A stretch of DNA of 40,840 bases from Fuerstiella sp. (GCA_014238335.1 JABABI010000058.1:3338-44177); one strand, 5' to 3'; positions 25,491-34,217 are shown, counted from the first letter of the stretch. A program made the numbers and translations. The notes: generated by a model from the sequence alone, not told the origin.

Positions 25491-27071
25491 TCATTTCTTC
25501 GGACGCCGGGCGTCGAGCCATTCCTGCTTCGGGACGGCGGAGGTGTTCTGCTTCGCCCATATGGGAGTTTCAAACCATCTCAGACTGCTGATTCTGGGAT
25601 AGGTTTCCCAAACATCGCCACCATCCGTGACACGAGCATCATTCGTCTTCATGAGCTCCTTCATCAGTCGCTGATTGAGCTCCTGTTTCACGGCAGCCAC
25701 CTCCGGATCCTCAGCAAGATTGTTCAGGCAGGCAGCATCGAATTTGATGTCGAACAGTTCTTCGGTCGGACGTTTGTCAACGGACAACCCCAGATACCTG
25801 CCGAAGTCGGCGTGGTCTCGGTTCTTTATCAGGAAGGTCAGAGAAGGACACGCGTCGATGTCGTGATAACCGCCGTGTTCTGCACCCGCCTGGGATGACA
25901 TCAAACTGCCAGCGGCGTTGTAGACGGCCTTGCCCAACTTCATTGGTGTTCCTGCCGGCCACCGTTCCGACCTGAAGTTGTAAATGTACAGATAATCCTG
26001 TGTACGAATTGCTCGTTGAGGATATCCAAGCGAATTAAATCGTGAAGACGAATGACGCTCCCGACCGGCGTACACAGCATCGCGCGTCGGATCCGCTATT
26101 CCCGACTTGTTCGACGTCAGGTCGGCCACCAGGCTCTCACCGACGACGGGGAAATCGTTGGGCGAGTCCACGCCGGTCGCTTCATAGATCGTCGCTGTCA
26201 GGTCTACAAAACCGACGAGGTCATCCAGCTTCCGACCGCCGGGCACACGATCCTTCCAGCAGACTGCCAGCGGCATGTGGATCCCATATTCGTAGCAGTT
26301 CGCTTTCGCTCGTGGAAACGGCATGCCATTGTCACTGGTGATGATCACCAGAGTGTTGTCCAGTTCGCCGGCAGCTTCAAGTATCTTCAGCATCTGATCG
26401 CAGTCGTCGTCAAAGCGTTCGATTTCAAAAGCGTAGTCCAGAAGATCGCTGCGAATTTCTGGATGGTCAGGAAGAAACTTCGGCACCTCAGCCTGATCCA
26501 GTGTCTTGCCCTTTGCGAGACCGGAACCCTTCTTGTAGCTGCGATGAGCATCCGAACTGCCGAACCAAAAGCAGAAGGGCGTGTCCTTCGGTCGTTCACT
26601 CATGAATTTTTCGAAGCCGGCAACGTAACCACTTTTTTTTGTGCCGTACGACTTGCCGGCGGGATTGACTTCGCGTCCATTGTGCCTGAAGTTTCCTGGT
26701 GCCCAGGCTTTGCCAGTGGCACCAACAAAGTACCCTGATTCCTGCAGTGCTTCGGGAAACGTCGTGTACTTCGTCTGGAAGTAACTGGCGTGAGTTCCTG
26801 CCTCTTCAATCATCCAGATATGACATCCCGTCAGAAAAGCGGCTCGCGACGGGCTGCATCCGGGCGCCGGACAGAACGCGTTATTGAACAGCACTCCGTC
26901 TGCGGCAACGCGATCGAATGCCGGCGTATCGACCATTTTCGAACCGTGCGCAGAGGCATGCGGGAACGAAACATCGTCGCTGATGGCAATGAAAATGTTA
27001 GGGCGGTCAGCCGCCGAAGCCTGGGTGGCAGCAAACAGAATGAAGAGCGAAACAAGTGGAAAATGCTTCAT
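25491..27071 (-). CDS. Secreted sulfatase (CSPSR type)
   Basis: 526 residues from ATG 27071, which begins a signal peptide (PLVSLFILFAATQASA); the open frame runs 119 codons further 5' but that part is not protein-like. The core starts RPNIFIAISDDVSFPHASAHG. The active-site motif is GCSPSRAAFLTG with Cys72 for formylglycine conversion, Pro74 and Arg76, fully canonical. Further landmarks: GYFVGATGKAWAPGNF, FWFGSSDAHRSYKKG, LVIITSDNGMPFPRAKANCYEYGIHMPL and a C-terminal KRPTEELFDIKFDAACLNNL segment typical of planctomycete sulfatases. It cleaves sulfate esters, probably of marine or plant polysaccharides, outside the cytoplasm. It is monocistronic as far as seen. Confidence 0.95.
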   Translation of the reverse strand: MKHFPLVSLFILFAATQASAADRPNIFIAISDDVSFPHASAHGSKMVDTPAFDRVAADGVLFNNAFCPAPGCSPSRAAFLTGCHIWMIEEAGTHASYFQTKYTTFPEALQESGYFVGATGKAWAPGNFRHNGREVNPAGKSYGTKKSGYVAGFEKFMSERPKDTPFCFWFGSSDAHRSYKKGSGLAKGKTLDQAEVPKFLPDHPEIRSDLLDYAFEIERFDDDCDQMLKILEAAGELDNTLVIITSDNGMPFPRAKANCYEYGIHMPLAVCWKDRVPGGRKLDDLVGFVDLTATIYEATGVDSPNDFPVVGESLVADLTSNKSGIADPTRDAVYAGRERHSSSRFNSLGYPQRAIRTQDYLYIYNFRSERWPAGTPMKLGKAVYNAAGSLMSSQAGAEHGGYHDIDACPSLTFLIKNRDHADFGRYLGLSVDKRPTEELFDIKFDAACLNNLAEDPEVAAVKQELNQRLMKELMKTNDARVTDGGDVWETYPRISSLRWFETPIWAKQNTSAVPKQEWLDARRPKK

Positions 27072-27421
27072 TGATGCGATCAGCGGATAAGAGTGACGAT
27101 GCGGAACGTATTGAACATTCTGCAAACGGTATTCAAACATGGACCATCGTTCAGAATCCGCGATCAGCCCACTGGGCCTGCAGACCTGACAACGACAGTT
27201 TCGTGCGGGGGTGTTCCCTGCAGAATCACTATGACGTGACCTTTCAGCGTTCGCAACCGGCCGGTGTGTGGTTTGCGTAATCACATCTCTCAATTTTCGG
27301 GCTTTGTGTTCGACGAGCCCGGCAGAATATGCGATGCTGCGCGTGTGACCACTGATTGCTTTGACCTGGCTGACCTTCGTATTCACAACCGTCGGCCGCA
27401 ACATCACAGAGAACACCACCC
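27072..27421. other. Divergent promoter region, no gene seen
   Basis: 350 bases between the sulfatase (minus) and the SDR gene (plus). Both promoters should lie here. The sulfatase frame stays open through it, but the translation has no family signature. No repeats or RNA genes recognised. Confidence 0.4.
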
Positions 27422-28288
27422 ATGTCATTGCAGGACAAAGTCGTCATCATCACCGGGGCTTCGGCCGGGATCGGCCATGACCTCGCACAACATCTCGCGA
27501 AGGAAAAAGCCAGGCTCGTTTTGGCCGCTCGTTCTGAAGACAAACTGCAGCACCTGAGTGATCAGCTCAGCGCAGGCGGAACGGACGTTCTGGTTGTGCG
27601 GACGGACGTGTCGGACCCCAACGATCTGAATGATCTCGTAGAACAGACCATCGATCGTTTTCAGCGAATCGACGTGTTGATCAACAATGCGGGCGTAGAG
27701 TGTTTCTGTCATTTCGAAGACGTTGAAACAGATGAAATCCTGCAGACCATCGAAACGAATCTGACCGGCGCCATCGTACTGACACGACTGGTGGTGCCTC
27801 ATATGCTGAGGCAAAGTTCCGGAGCAGTCATCAACATGGCGTCGACGGCCGGCAAGCTCTGTCCTCCGTTTGGTGGCGTCTACGGAGCGACAAAAGCAGG
27901 CCTGATTGGATTCACTCAGGGGCTTCGCGGTGAATATCTGGACCGCGGTATCACCGCCACGGCCATCTGTCCGGGCTTCACCAAGAATGGTGGCATCTAC
28001 GATCGCATTGTAAAGGCCACAGGAAAGAAAACGTCAACGGCTCTGGGTGGCACATCCACCAAAGCTGTGGCAGCCGCGGTACTGAAAGCCATTCACGCCG
28101 GGCCTCCGGAGATCATCGTCAACTGGCCTCCAATGCGCCCTGCCATCGTTCTGCGTGAGATCTTCCCGCGAATCGGTGAAATGTTAACGACAGCAGTTTC
28201 CAAACCGTTTCTGCGACGAGCCGCCGATATGTCCACCCAGGAAAAGAACGCCGCGGCCACCGGTAACTCGGACCAACCTACGGCCTGA
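27422..28288 (+). CDS. Short-chain dehydrogenase/reductase (SDR)
   Basis: 288 residues. NAD(P) binding TGASAGIG at 11-18, INNAG near 87-91, and the catalytic tetrad Asn113 (ETNLTG), Ser141 (INMASTAG), Tyr154 and Lys158 (GVYGATKAG), followed by ICPGFTKNGG. This is a classical SDR with cytoplasmic location; substrate unknown. The C-terminal 60 residues (LREIFPRIGEM and beyond) resemble SDRs that reduce lipid or polyol substrates, which is only suggestive. The 3' end overlaps the convergent DUF1573 gene by 11 bases. Confidence 0.95.
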   Translation: MSLQDKVVIITGASAGIGHDLAQHLAKEKARLVLAARSEDKLQHLSDQLSAGGTDVLVVRTDVSDPNDLNDLVEQTIDRFQRIDVLINNAGVECFCHFEDVETDEILQTIETNLTGAIVLTRLVVPHMLRQSSGAVINMASTAGKLCPPFGGVYGATKAGLIGFTQGLRGEYLDRGITATAICPGFTKNGGIYDRIVKATGKKTSTALGGTSTKAVAAAVLKAIHAGPPEIIVNWPPMRPAIVLREIFPRIGEMLTTAVSKPFLRRAADMSTQEKNAAATGNSDQPTA

Positions 28289-29420
28289 CAAAGGTCACCT
28301 TCACTGTGACAAGATCCCGCCCGTCATTAGCGATCAGCTGGACCACACCGTCGCTGACACCTTTCGCAGGCAGGTCCGACAGTCTCACCACGACTGCAAG
28401 TACGTGTTCCTGTTCAGAAAACGGACGGGGGTCTTCGTAGGCGACGGCCAGTTCGGACGGCCAGGCCGATGCATGAGAAATCTGCCACGCAGACGGCATT
28501 ACAAGATCGAACTTCGCTGCTCGGCGGGTCCCCGGATGATCGCTGGCCATCAAAGTCAGTTGCGATGGACTTGTAAGGGGAGCTTCGCCGGGAGGGAAGG
28601 CAGGCCCATTGACCAGCATTGGTATTGTCACGACTGGAAAATCGGCATCGTCGGTTGTCGCCGCAACGAGAACATGATGGCGCCCGGGGGGAATACCGCC
28701 CGCCACTTCTCCACGAAGTTCTGCCATGAAGCCCGGCGTCCCTTCCTCGTACGACATCTGCACGATTTGAGAGGATGTGCCAGCGATGACCTGTGCAGAA
28801 ACGAACGGAGCCGTAGATTCGACCGACGTGACTTGCAGCGGCGATTCTCGAAAATCACTGATTGCGATCTTGAACGGCAGCGGCTTTGAAGTTCGCTGCG
28901 AAAGATAAAGCGCCTGCGGCTGAACGACGACCATTTTTTCGGGGAACACGGCTTTGATCGTCAGCGTCGTCTGGCGCGGCGACGTGTCTGTGTAGTTAAC
29001 CGTCAACGTGTACTCGTGCGATCCCGGCGATTGATTCACCGTCTGAATCGGAACAGTCAGCCACCCCATTTCTCCAGGAGCCACCTGTTTCTGTGACAGT
29101 TGTGGTCGCATGCAGCCACAACTGGTTGTGACATCACCGATGGTCACAGGTACATCTCCTTTGTTAACGAAAGGAAATTCCGATTCCAGTACCGCTGCCA
29201 GTTCCACAGGTTCCTCACCGTGATGATACATGTAGGTCGCAAACAGCAGTGATGGTCGCGATTTCGTGACAGTAAGAGGAGCCAGTTCTGACGGCGACAC
29301 AGCAAACAGCCCGGCGCCCAGACAGGGCAGCAGGCCCATACAGATGAAAGCAGCCGTGCTCCGCGACGACACTTCAGGATGGTCTGATGGGGGGGACTTG
29401 ATGGCGGCGTTGAGTGTCAC
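28278..29420 (-). CDS. DUF1573 domain envelope protein
   Basis: 380 residues from a GTG at 29420 with GGAAG upstream. A hydrophobic segment near residues 22-42 (AAFICMGLLPCLGAGLFAV) is a membrane anchor or signal. DUF1573 follows with its signature FPFVNKGDVPVTIGDVTTSC then GCMRP, where the SCGC cysteine pair is conserved. The rest (about 130-380) consists of further Ig-like beta domains (FPEKMVVVQPQALYLSQRT, GRHHVLVAATTDDADFPVVT). The fold is immunoglobulin-like; the role in Planctomycetota is unknown, perhaps surface assembly. Its 3' end overlaps the SDR gene. Confidence 0.88.
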   Translation of the reverse strand: MTLNAAIKSPPSDHPEVSSRSTAAFICMGLLPCLGAGLFAVSPSELAPLTVTKSRPSLLFATYMYHHGEEPVELAAVLESEFPFVNKGDVPVTIGDVTTSCGCMRPQLSQKQVAPGEMGWLTVPIQTVNQSPGSHEYTLTVNYTDTSPRQTTLTIKAVFPEKMVVVQPQALYLSQRTSKPLPFKIAISDFRESPLQVTSVESTAPFVSAQVIAGTSSQIVQMSYEEGTPGFMAELRGEVAGGIPPGRHHVLVAATTDDADFPVVTIPMLVNGPAFPPGEAPLTSPSQLTLMASDHPGTRRAAKFDLVMPSAWQISHASAWPSELAVAYEDPRPFSEQEHVLAVVVRLSDLPAKGVSDGVVQLIANDGRDLVTVKVTFVRP

Positions 29421-29568
29421 GGGTATTCACTTCCATGGAATCGACCATGTGGCAGAAAGACGGCGAACCATACCGCACTCGAAATTCTGCGCGAACGGCA
29501 ATTCACAGACCTGCAGATTCCACCATCTTTTGCCCATCTCACCGGCATCAGCGGAAGCGTCCGGACAA

Positions 29569-30237
29569 TCATTCAGCCTGAAATTCATTGGGAAGTCCGG
29601 CTGTAACAGACTGCAGCTCCCTGCGCGTGGGATGGTCAAACTGCAGCGTTTCAGCGTGCAGCGTGATTCGGCCGCCGGTTCGACTGGTTGATCCATACTT
29701 CGTGTCGCCCACGATGGGCAGACCGCGTGACGACAGCTGCACACGAATCTGGTGACTGCGACCGCTTACAGGTTCCACTTCCAGATGCAGTCGGCCGTGC
29801 TGCCGCCCGACGACGCGATAGCGCAGAACACTTTTCTGAGCACCAGGCGTTTCTGCATGTACACACGAAACGACGTTCTTCTGTCGATCCTTCAGCAGCC
29901 AATCGGTGAATTCCCCTTCGGACTTTTGGACGGCCCCGGCAACAACGGCTCTGTAGACTTTGCGGACCGTACCACGTCGGAACTGGTCGGATAGCCGCGC
30001 TGCTGCCTTGCTGGTGCGAGCAAACAGCAGCACTCCCGATACCGGGCGGTCCAGCCGGTGCACGACGCCAACAAAGACATTGCCCGGCTTGTTGTATTTG
30101 ACCCGCAGATACGCTCGAGCGATGTCGACCATCGTCACGTCGCCGGTCTGATCACCCATCGTCAGTACTCCAGCAGGCTTGCAGACTGCCAGCAGGTGAT
30201 TGTCTTCGTACAGCACATCCGGCTGAGCAATGGTCAT
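29569..30237 (-). CDS. RluA-family pseudouridine synthase
   Basis: 222 residues, without an S4 domain. The catalytic motif GVVHRLDRPVSGVLLFART has Asp63. Other landmarks: LLAVCKPAGVLT, VRKVYRAVVAGAV, GRSHQIRVQLSSRGLPIVGD then TKYGS, and ITLHAETLQFDHP. It isomerises uridine to pseudouridine in rRNA or tRNA; the target cannot be read from sequence. ATG 30237 overlaps the TruD stop by four bases (ATGA), with GGAGGGAG eight bases upstream, so it is translationally coupled to TruD. Confidence 0.95.
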   Translation of the reverse strand: MTIAQPDVLYEDNHLLAVCKPAGVLTMGDQTGDVTMVDIARAYLRVKYNKPGNVFVGVVHRLDRPVSGVLLFARTSKAAARLSDQFRRGTVRKVYRAVVAGAVQKSEGEFTDWLLKDRQKNVVSCVHAETPGAQKSVLRYRVVGRQHGRLHLEVEPVSGRSHQIRVQLSSRGLPIVGDTKYGSTSRTGGRITLHAETLQFDHPTRRELQSVTAGLPNEFQAE

Positions 30238-31436
30238 GCCGATTCTCCCTCCACTTCTGTTGCCTGATCATCCTGCCGTGCTGTCAGAGCTTTGATCAGC
30301 ATGGTGGCGTAGCAGCCCCGTGGAAGTGAGAACGACAGCGACGCCTTTCGTCGCCCCTGATAGCGTTCATCGACGGCATCCGTGAGTTGCAGGTCCGCTG
30401 GAACGATCAAGGTCCTGCGAAGTCCGCGCGAGAACCAGCGATCTCGCGGAAAGGACAGCTTCATTTGATCCAGTGTAATTTCGTAATGAGAAAGCGCTTC
30501 GTTACACCGGCTCCGCATGTCATCATCAAGCCCCTTGCACCGGGCAGACGGAAGTGGCAACTCTGTCAAGTGACTGGTTTTTTCATCGTTCATCACCTGG
30601 AACGGAAGCATGCAGTCACCGACTTCCACGCTGAAGTCGTGAGCATCACTCGAGAACTGGTTATCAGCGTGGATCACCTGCGCCAGCATTCGATTCCAGA
30701 CAGCACTTTGAAAGGCCGACAGGTAGAGGCCTCGCAGGCCTTCATTCAGCAGGGCAAACGCTTTGCGAAACTTCGCGGGGTGATCCACAAGGTATGTCAC
30801 AATGCTGCGGCGATGAGAACGATCCAGTTGCTGCTTGCACTCTTCCCATTCGCCCCAACGATCACGCAGGATCTTTTTCTGCGCGCGTTCGGTGCCGTTG
30901 TCGTGGCGGTTATGTTCTGCCAGAGCCAGCCAGAGGGCTCGTTCGTAGTCTTTCCGGCACCACCGGGCGGCGATGAATTCCTGCGATGCCCCCAGGGACC
31001 CGAATCGTTGTTCGTCGAAGTAGTTGGGGAAGCCGGCCGCCCGTATCAGCGGACTGCGAGTCTGAATACGAAGGCAGTCAGCGTCAGACAATGAGCGTAC
31101 GACGACTTCGAACTGATTGCCAACAATATCAGCCGCACCAAATGCCGTTTCCGTCTGCCCGAGATACGTGAGGCTGAATAATTCGTGAGTAAAATCCGAA
31201 CGAGGACCATTACGAATCGTCACAAACTGCGACGTAACAGCATGTCGGTCCTTCAGTCCGCCATGATTCAGACTTTTGGGAGACAGGTTCCACGACCGTT
31301 GCAGCGTTTGCAGGGCTTCCAGCGTTCCGCTCGAAGTTTTTTTCAGTTGATAAAGACCGAAGGCGCCGCTGTCCGGCTGACGATCTGAGACTTCGGTGAC
31401 GACAAAGTCTTCCGGCACACACTTCAACTTCATCAC
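30234..31436 (-). CDS. truD: tRNA pseudouridine(13) synthase TruD
   Basis: 400 residues. The TruD signature NHGGLKDRHAVTSQFVTI contains the catalytic Asp63. FPNYFDEQRFGSLG and YLSAFQSAVWNRML are conserved further on, and the C-terminal LSFSLPRGCYATMLIKAL closes the family alignment. The enzyme makes pseudouridine 13 in tRNA-Glu. Two consecutive ATG codons open the gene (31436, 31433). It precedes the RluA-type gene with a four-base overlap, so two pseudouridine synthases share an operon; the motor operon lies 46 bases upstream on the same strand and might be co-transcribed. Confidence 0.96.
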   Translation of the reverse strand: MMKLKCVPEDFVVTEVSDRQPDSGAFGLYQLKKTSSGTLEALQTLQRSWNLSPKSLNHGGLKDRHAVTSQFVTIRNGPRSDFTHELFSLTYLGQTETAFGAADIVGNQFEVVVRSLSDADCLRIQTRSPLIRAAGFPNYFDEQRFGSLGASQEFIAARWCRKDYERALWLALAEHNRHDNGTERAQKKILRDRWGEWEECKQQLDRSHRRSIVTYLVDHPAKFRKAFALLNEGLRGLYLSAFQSAVWNRMLAQVIHADNQFSSDAHDFSVEVGDCMLPFQVMNDEKTSHLTELPLPSARCKGLDDDMRSRCNEALSHYEITLDQMKLSFPRDRWFSRGLRRTLIVPADLQLTDAVDERYQGRRKASLSFSLPRGCYATMLIKALTARQDDQATEVEGESA

Positions 31437-31481
31437 AGAAATTCCAGCAGACAGCCCGATTCCGATCGCAGCCGTACGGCC

Positions 31482-31994
31482 TTACGGTACGAATTCCGAC
31501 TGCTGGTACAATGCGTCAACGTCGATGCCAGCGCTGGCTAACGCGAGTTTCAGTTTTTCCTCAGCGGACGGCCGCGCACTTTCACGCTGCAGAATGCGGA
31601 CTCGTATTCCGTTGGAATCACCCTTCGCGTGTCCGGCCAGTTCCACCAGTCGTTCGATGTCGCATGGGTGATAAACAGTATTGGCGTCATCCGATATTCC
31701 AATCAGATAGTCGTGTTCGTCAATCAGGATCGATAAGACGTGATCCGACAGGGCTTTTTGTTCGTCCGGTGTCAACCCGGCAGCCGCCAACTGTGCCTCG
31801 GTGAGATTTTCAGCCGTGTCCGACGGGAATTCGGTGGCCACCATACTGGGCGCAGTGTTTGGTGAATTAGAGTCTCCCGTGCCCGAACCGGCTCCGCGAA
31901 AAAACATCAACGCCAGCAGGGCTGCCACCACAATACCCCCGCCAGTCGCCGCGCGCACCGTGGATTTGACAACTCCGGGTCGTTTAGAATTCAT
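31482..31994 (-). CDS. Membrane-anchored periplasmic protein of motor operon (ExbD-like C-terminus possible)
   Basis: 170 residues from ATG 31994, chosen over the in-frame ATG at 32018 because GAAGG stands eight bases in front. One transmembrane helix near the N-terminus (GGGIVVAALLALMFFRG) is followed by a Ser/Asn/Pro linker and a soluble domain of about 120 residues (LSILIDEHDYLIGISDDANT, GIRVRILQRESARPSAEEKLKLALASAGID). The last piece resembles the strand-helix pattern of ExbD/TolR periplasmic domains, but similarity is weak. It is the third intact gene of the ExbB/ExbD-like operon, starting ten bases after its neighbour. Confidence 0.7.
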   Translation of the reverse strand: MNSKRPGVVKSTVRAATGGGIVVAALLALMFFRGAGSGTGDSNSPNTAPSMVATEFPSDTAENLTEAQLAAAGLTPDEQKALSDHVLSILIDEHDYLIGISDDANTVYHPCDIERLVELAGHAKGDSNGIRVRILQRESARPSAEEKLKLALASAGIDVDALYQQSEFVP

Positions 31995-32004
31995 TTCTAT
32001 GCCT

Positions 32005-32802
32005 TCATTCTGTTGCACCAGAACTCTGACTGAACAGCGGCCCGGCGGGTCGGAATCCCATCAGCGAAAAATCGAACCAGCGAGTGTTTCCGGCGTCGCG
32101 TCTGAGTTTCTCGATCAGCGATGGCATTCCGTCAACAGCTCGCCGTCGCTGGCCCGCCTGCGTGTCACTATGCGTCAACAGAATGATGACAAGTGGTTTC
32201 GGTTCCGTAAATGCTTTACTGACCTCAAACGCGCGGGAAACGAATTCTTCAGTGGTGCCAAAGGAAAGCATCTGCGACTGTTCGCCGTCAGAAAATACCC
32301 CTTGTCCATTATCCTGCAGGTGCAGTTCCCACATCGACACATGTTTCTGCATTTCGTCGTACCGCAGGATAAACCTCAGCATTTCAGCCCCCCGAGAGGG
32401 CAGCAGTTCTTTGAGGCGTTGGACAGCGGATTCCAGATTCTGACTCTCTGTGACAGTTCCGCTCGTCTTCAGCCGAAGGATTTCTTCCATCAGCCGGCCC
32501 GGCAGATTGAAAGCTGTCGCCAGAGCTGACCCAGCCTGCTGATGCTGTTTCACCATGTTTTCGTAGTGGTCACTGTACCGTGCACGGAGAGCCGACACGT
32601 CGCCGCTTTCTGCGACGTGCTGCCGTTCCAGCTCGTCCCGGCGGAGTTTGTACTGTTCGTCAAGTTCCGTTTTCTGCTGTTCCACTTCTGTTTGAGCAGA
32701 TTCGGCCTTCTGCTGGACTTCCATGTACTGAGCGAAAATAACGATCAGCAGCAGGTCCAGCAACGGAGTCAACTGGAACGTCATGCGGCGGCTTTTCTTC
32801 AT
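32005..32802 (-). CDS. ExbD/MotB-like protein with long coiled coil
   Basis: 265 residues. The N-terminus RRMTFQLTPLLDLLLIVIFA is an ExbD/TolR/MotB-type helix: TPLLD contains Asp16 where the proton-binding aspartate of ExbD lies. It is followed by a charged coiled coil (about 28-75: VQQKAESAQTEVEQQKTELD, KLRRDELERQHV). The soluble C-terminal half (GRLMEEILRLKTSG, LKPLVIILLTHSD-like PLVIILLTHSDTQ, DGMPSLIEKLRRDAGNTRWF) matches no ExbD or OmpA-like domain I recognise. It begins with a four-base ATGA overlap with the ExbB-like gene, so both are coupled and likely form a stator complex in the inner membrane. Confidence 0.75.
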   Translation of the reverse strand: MKKSRRMTFQLTPLLDLLLIVIFAQYMEVQQKAESAQTEVEQQKTELDEQYKLRRDELERQHVAESGDVSALRARYSDHYENMVKQHQQAGSALATAFNLPGRLMEEILRLKTSGTVTESQNLESAVQRLKELLPSRGAEMLRFILRYDEMQKHVSMWELHLQDNGQGVFSDGEQSQMLSFGTTEEFVSRAFEVSKAFTEPKPLVIILLTHSDTQAGQRRRAVDGMPSLIEKLRRDAGNTRWFDFSLMGFRPAGPLFSQSSGATE

Positions 32803-33545
32803 GACGGCTGCTCCACCGGTGTCATGGACACTGCCGCTGAAGAAGTTGATTCGCTGGTCACGGAGTCAGTACCATTGGGCGCGGACGGCAGTGCCAGTTC
32901 TCGTTTCGCCTTGGCAACCATATCGCGAACGTGCAGCCGACTTTGCGTCAACCGTTCAAAGCGTGTTTCCAGAAGACTGTTGACGAACATCAGCATGATC
33001 GCAGCGAACAGGCCGCAGAAAGTCGACCAGATGGCGTCGCCAAACCGTGTCACAATATCAGACATCGTGGCGGCCGCATTGGTCGCTGCGTCGGATCGCT
33101 GTAAAGCAGACCCGATGGCCAGAATTGTTCCCAGTACGCCGGCCAGTGGATAAGCCTCAATCATCGTGCGAGCAACATTACCGGCGGTTTCGAATGATAA
33201 TGAATCCAGGTAGCTGCGCCGTTCATCCAGAATATGCATCCGCTGCAGACAGGCCGTGCGATCTTCGACTCGGGTCGGATCGTTAACAACATCATTAATA
33301 TCTTCTACGAACGCATCAATCTGATTGGTCAATGGAGCACTGCGGCCCAGAACACTGCGATGCTTAAGACCACGAGTAAAATCATCCAGGCATCCGGCGA
33401 TGGCTGACAGGTCACGCCGATACCACAGCGACAGCAGGAAAAAGCAGAACAGGTGAAGCACAGCTGCTGCAACGATAATTGTGGCCGTCAGACTGGAAAG
33501 ATATTTCAGCCATGGTCCAAGTTCGGTCAGTTCTGGTACGCTCAT
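32799..33545 (-). CDS. MotA/TolQ/ExbB-type proton channel subunit
   Basis: 248 residues. Helix 1 at about 16-42 (SSLTATIIVAAAVLHLFCFF), a cytoplasmic loop with DERRSYLDSLS, helix 2 at about 131-148 (AYPLAGVLGTILAIGSAL) and helix 3 at about 171-193 (IWSTFCGLFAAIMLMFVNSLLE). The GxLGT…G and WSTFxGLxAA patterns match the pore helices of ExbB/TolQ. A cytoplasmic tail of about 50 residues follows. It pairs with the ExbD-like protein encoded next (ATGA overlap). No TonB, Pal, TolB or flagellar gene is nearby, so the load of this motor is unknown. Its own ATG overlaps the stop of a broken small frame (33545-33542). Confidence 0.85.
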   Translation of the reverse strand: MSVPELTELGPWLKYLSSLTATIIVAAAVLHLFCFFLLSLWYRRDLSAIAGCLDDFTRGLKHRSVLGRSAPLTNQIDAFVEDINDVVNDPTRVEDRTACLQRMHILDERRSYLDSLSFETAGNVARTMIEAYPLAGVLGTILAIGSALQRSDAATNAAATMSDIVTRFGDAIWSTFCGLFAAIMLMFVNSLLETRFERLTQSRLHVRDMVAKAKRELALPSAPNGTDSVTSESTSSAAVSMTPVEQPS

Positions 33546-33708
33546 TTGTCAAGATCCCAGCGCATGCGACGGGGCGTTGTCAGTTCTTCGAATTCCGTGA
33601 CGATGAAATCCTGCACGACGATCAGACCGCCAACGCTGAAAACGACCGATTAGATCAAAATGAGACGATAAAGAGTACGATTTGTGCCACGAATCCGTCC
33701 AGAGGCAT
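33542..33708 (-). pseudogene. Broken small membrane-protein ORF in front of the motor operon
   Basis: ATG 33708, nine bases after a GGGGGG run, reads MPLDGFVAQIVLFIVSF and then meets TGA at 33657-33655. In the adjacent frame a hydrophobic stretch follows at once (after TAA 33652-33650): SVVFSVGGLIVVQDFIVTEF then EELTTPRRMRWDLDK, and its TGA overlaps the ATG of the ExbB-like gene by four bases, the same junction type used inside the operon. Joined, the two would give a protein of about 55 residues with one or two membrane segments. A short indel near 33650-33657 is the simplest explanation; the interpretation is tentative. Confidence 0.4.
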
Positions 33709-33753
33709 TCTCAGGCCCCCCAAGACGTAGCAATTGCAACGATTCAGCAGTGT

Positions 33754-33915
33754 TTACAGATTGAACCGACGCAGAAGGGTGCCGCCACCGGGAGGAACGG
33801 GAAAGGCATTCAGTCGGCAGACAACGGTGTCTGTCAGTTCTCCTGTACCCGGTCGCCCGCGCATTACAAAGTACTGGTTTGAGGCATTGGAATTCAACGT
33901 CGCCGGGGCCTCCAC
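33754..33915 (-). other. Possible short ORF or gene fragment with GRPGTG motif
   Basis: A 53-codon minus-strand frame from GTG 33915 to TAA 33754. Its translation includes NASNQYFVMRGRPGTGEL, then TDTVVCRLNAFPVPPGGGTLLRRFNL. It overlaps the 3' end of the alkyltransferase-like gene. No family is recognised. A related GRPGTG-containing frame occurs at the right edge of the window (see that entry). An opposite-strand frame (33734-33928) is also open, so strand is uncertain. Confidence 0.3.
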
Positions 33916-34217
33916 TGGAATACATTAAGATCGATCCGGCCCGTCTCATTTAGTTCCACGCCTTCACTTTCCAGCAGGCAGCGCTGCAGTCCTTCGGACG
34001 CTGAATGACTTCTGTCGCTGATACGCCCATGGGAATTCACGACTCGATGCCACGGCACGCCTGAGCCTGCAGGCAGCGACTTCAGTACGGCCCCCACCTG
34101 ACGAGAGTTTCGAGGACGATTCGCGAGTGTCGCAATCTGACCGTATGTAGCGACGCGGCCTCGTGGAATCTTCTTTATCAGTGACGTAATCTTGAGCGCT
34201 GGGTCGTTTCCAGTCAT
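33894..34217 (-). CDS. Alkyltransferase-like protein (ATL, MGMT-related, no active-site Cys)
   Basis: 107 residues. IPRGRVATYGQIATLA is the DNA-binding helix-turn-helix of the O6-alkylguanine-DNA alkyltransferase family, and SGVPWHRVVNSHGRISDRS corresponds to the active-site PCHRV segment with Trp56 in place of Cys. This substitution defines ATL proteins (Atl1/YbaZ), which bind O6-alkylguanine in DNA and hand the lesion to nucleotide excision repair instead of dealkylating it. The gene lies 50 bases after the DEAD-box helicase gene in the same direction. Complete and in frame. Confidence 0.93.
   Translation of the reverse strand: MTGNDPALKITSLIKKIPRGRVATYGQIATLANRPRNSRQVGAVLKSLPAGSGVPWHRVVNSHGRISDRSHSASEGLQRCLLESEGVELNETGRIDLNVFQWRPRRR

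Noticed and set aside
27072..27428. N-terminal extension of the second sulfatase
   Set aside because: The ATG at 27071 begins a normal signal peptide; the extra 119 residues upstream have no family similarity.
31482..33545. Zorya anti-phage system
   Set aside because: ZorA/ZorB resemblance is limited to the general ExbB/MotA and Asp-helix features; the OmpA-like ZorB domain, the long ZorA tail and the ZorC/D/E effectors are absent.
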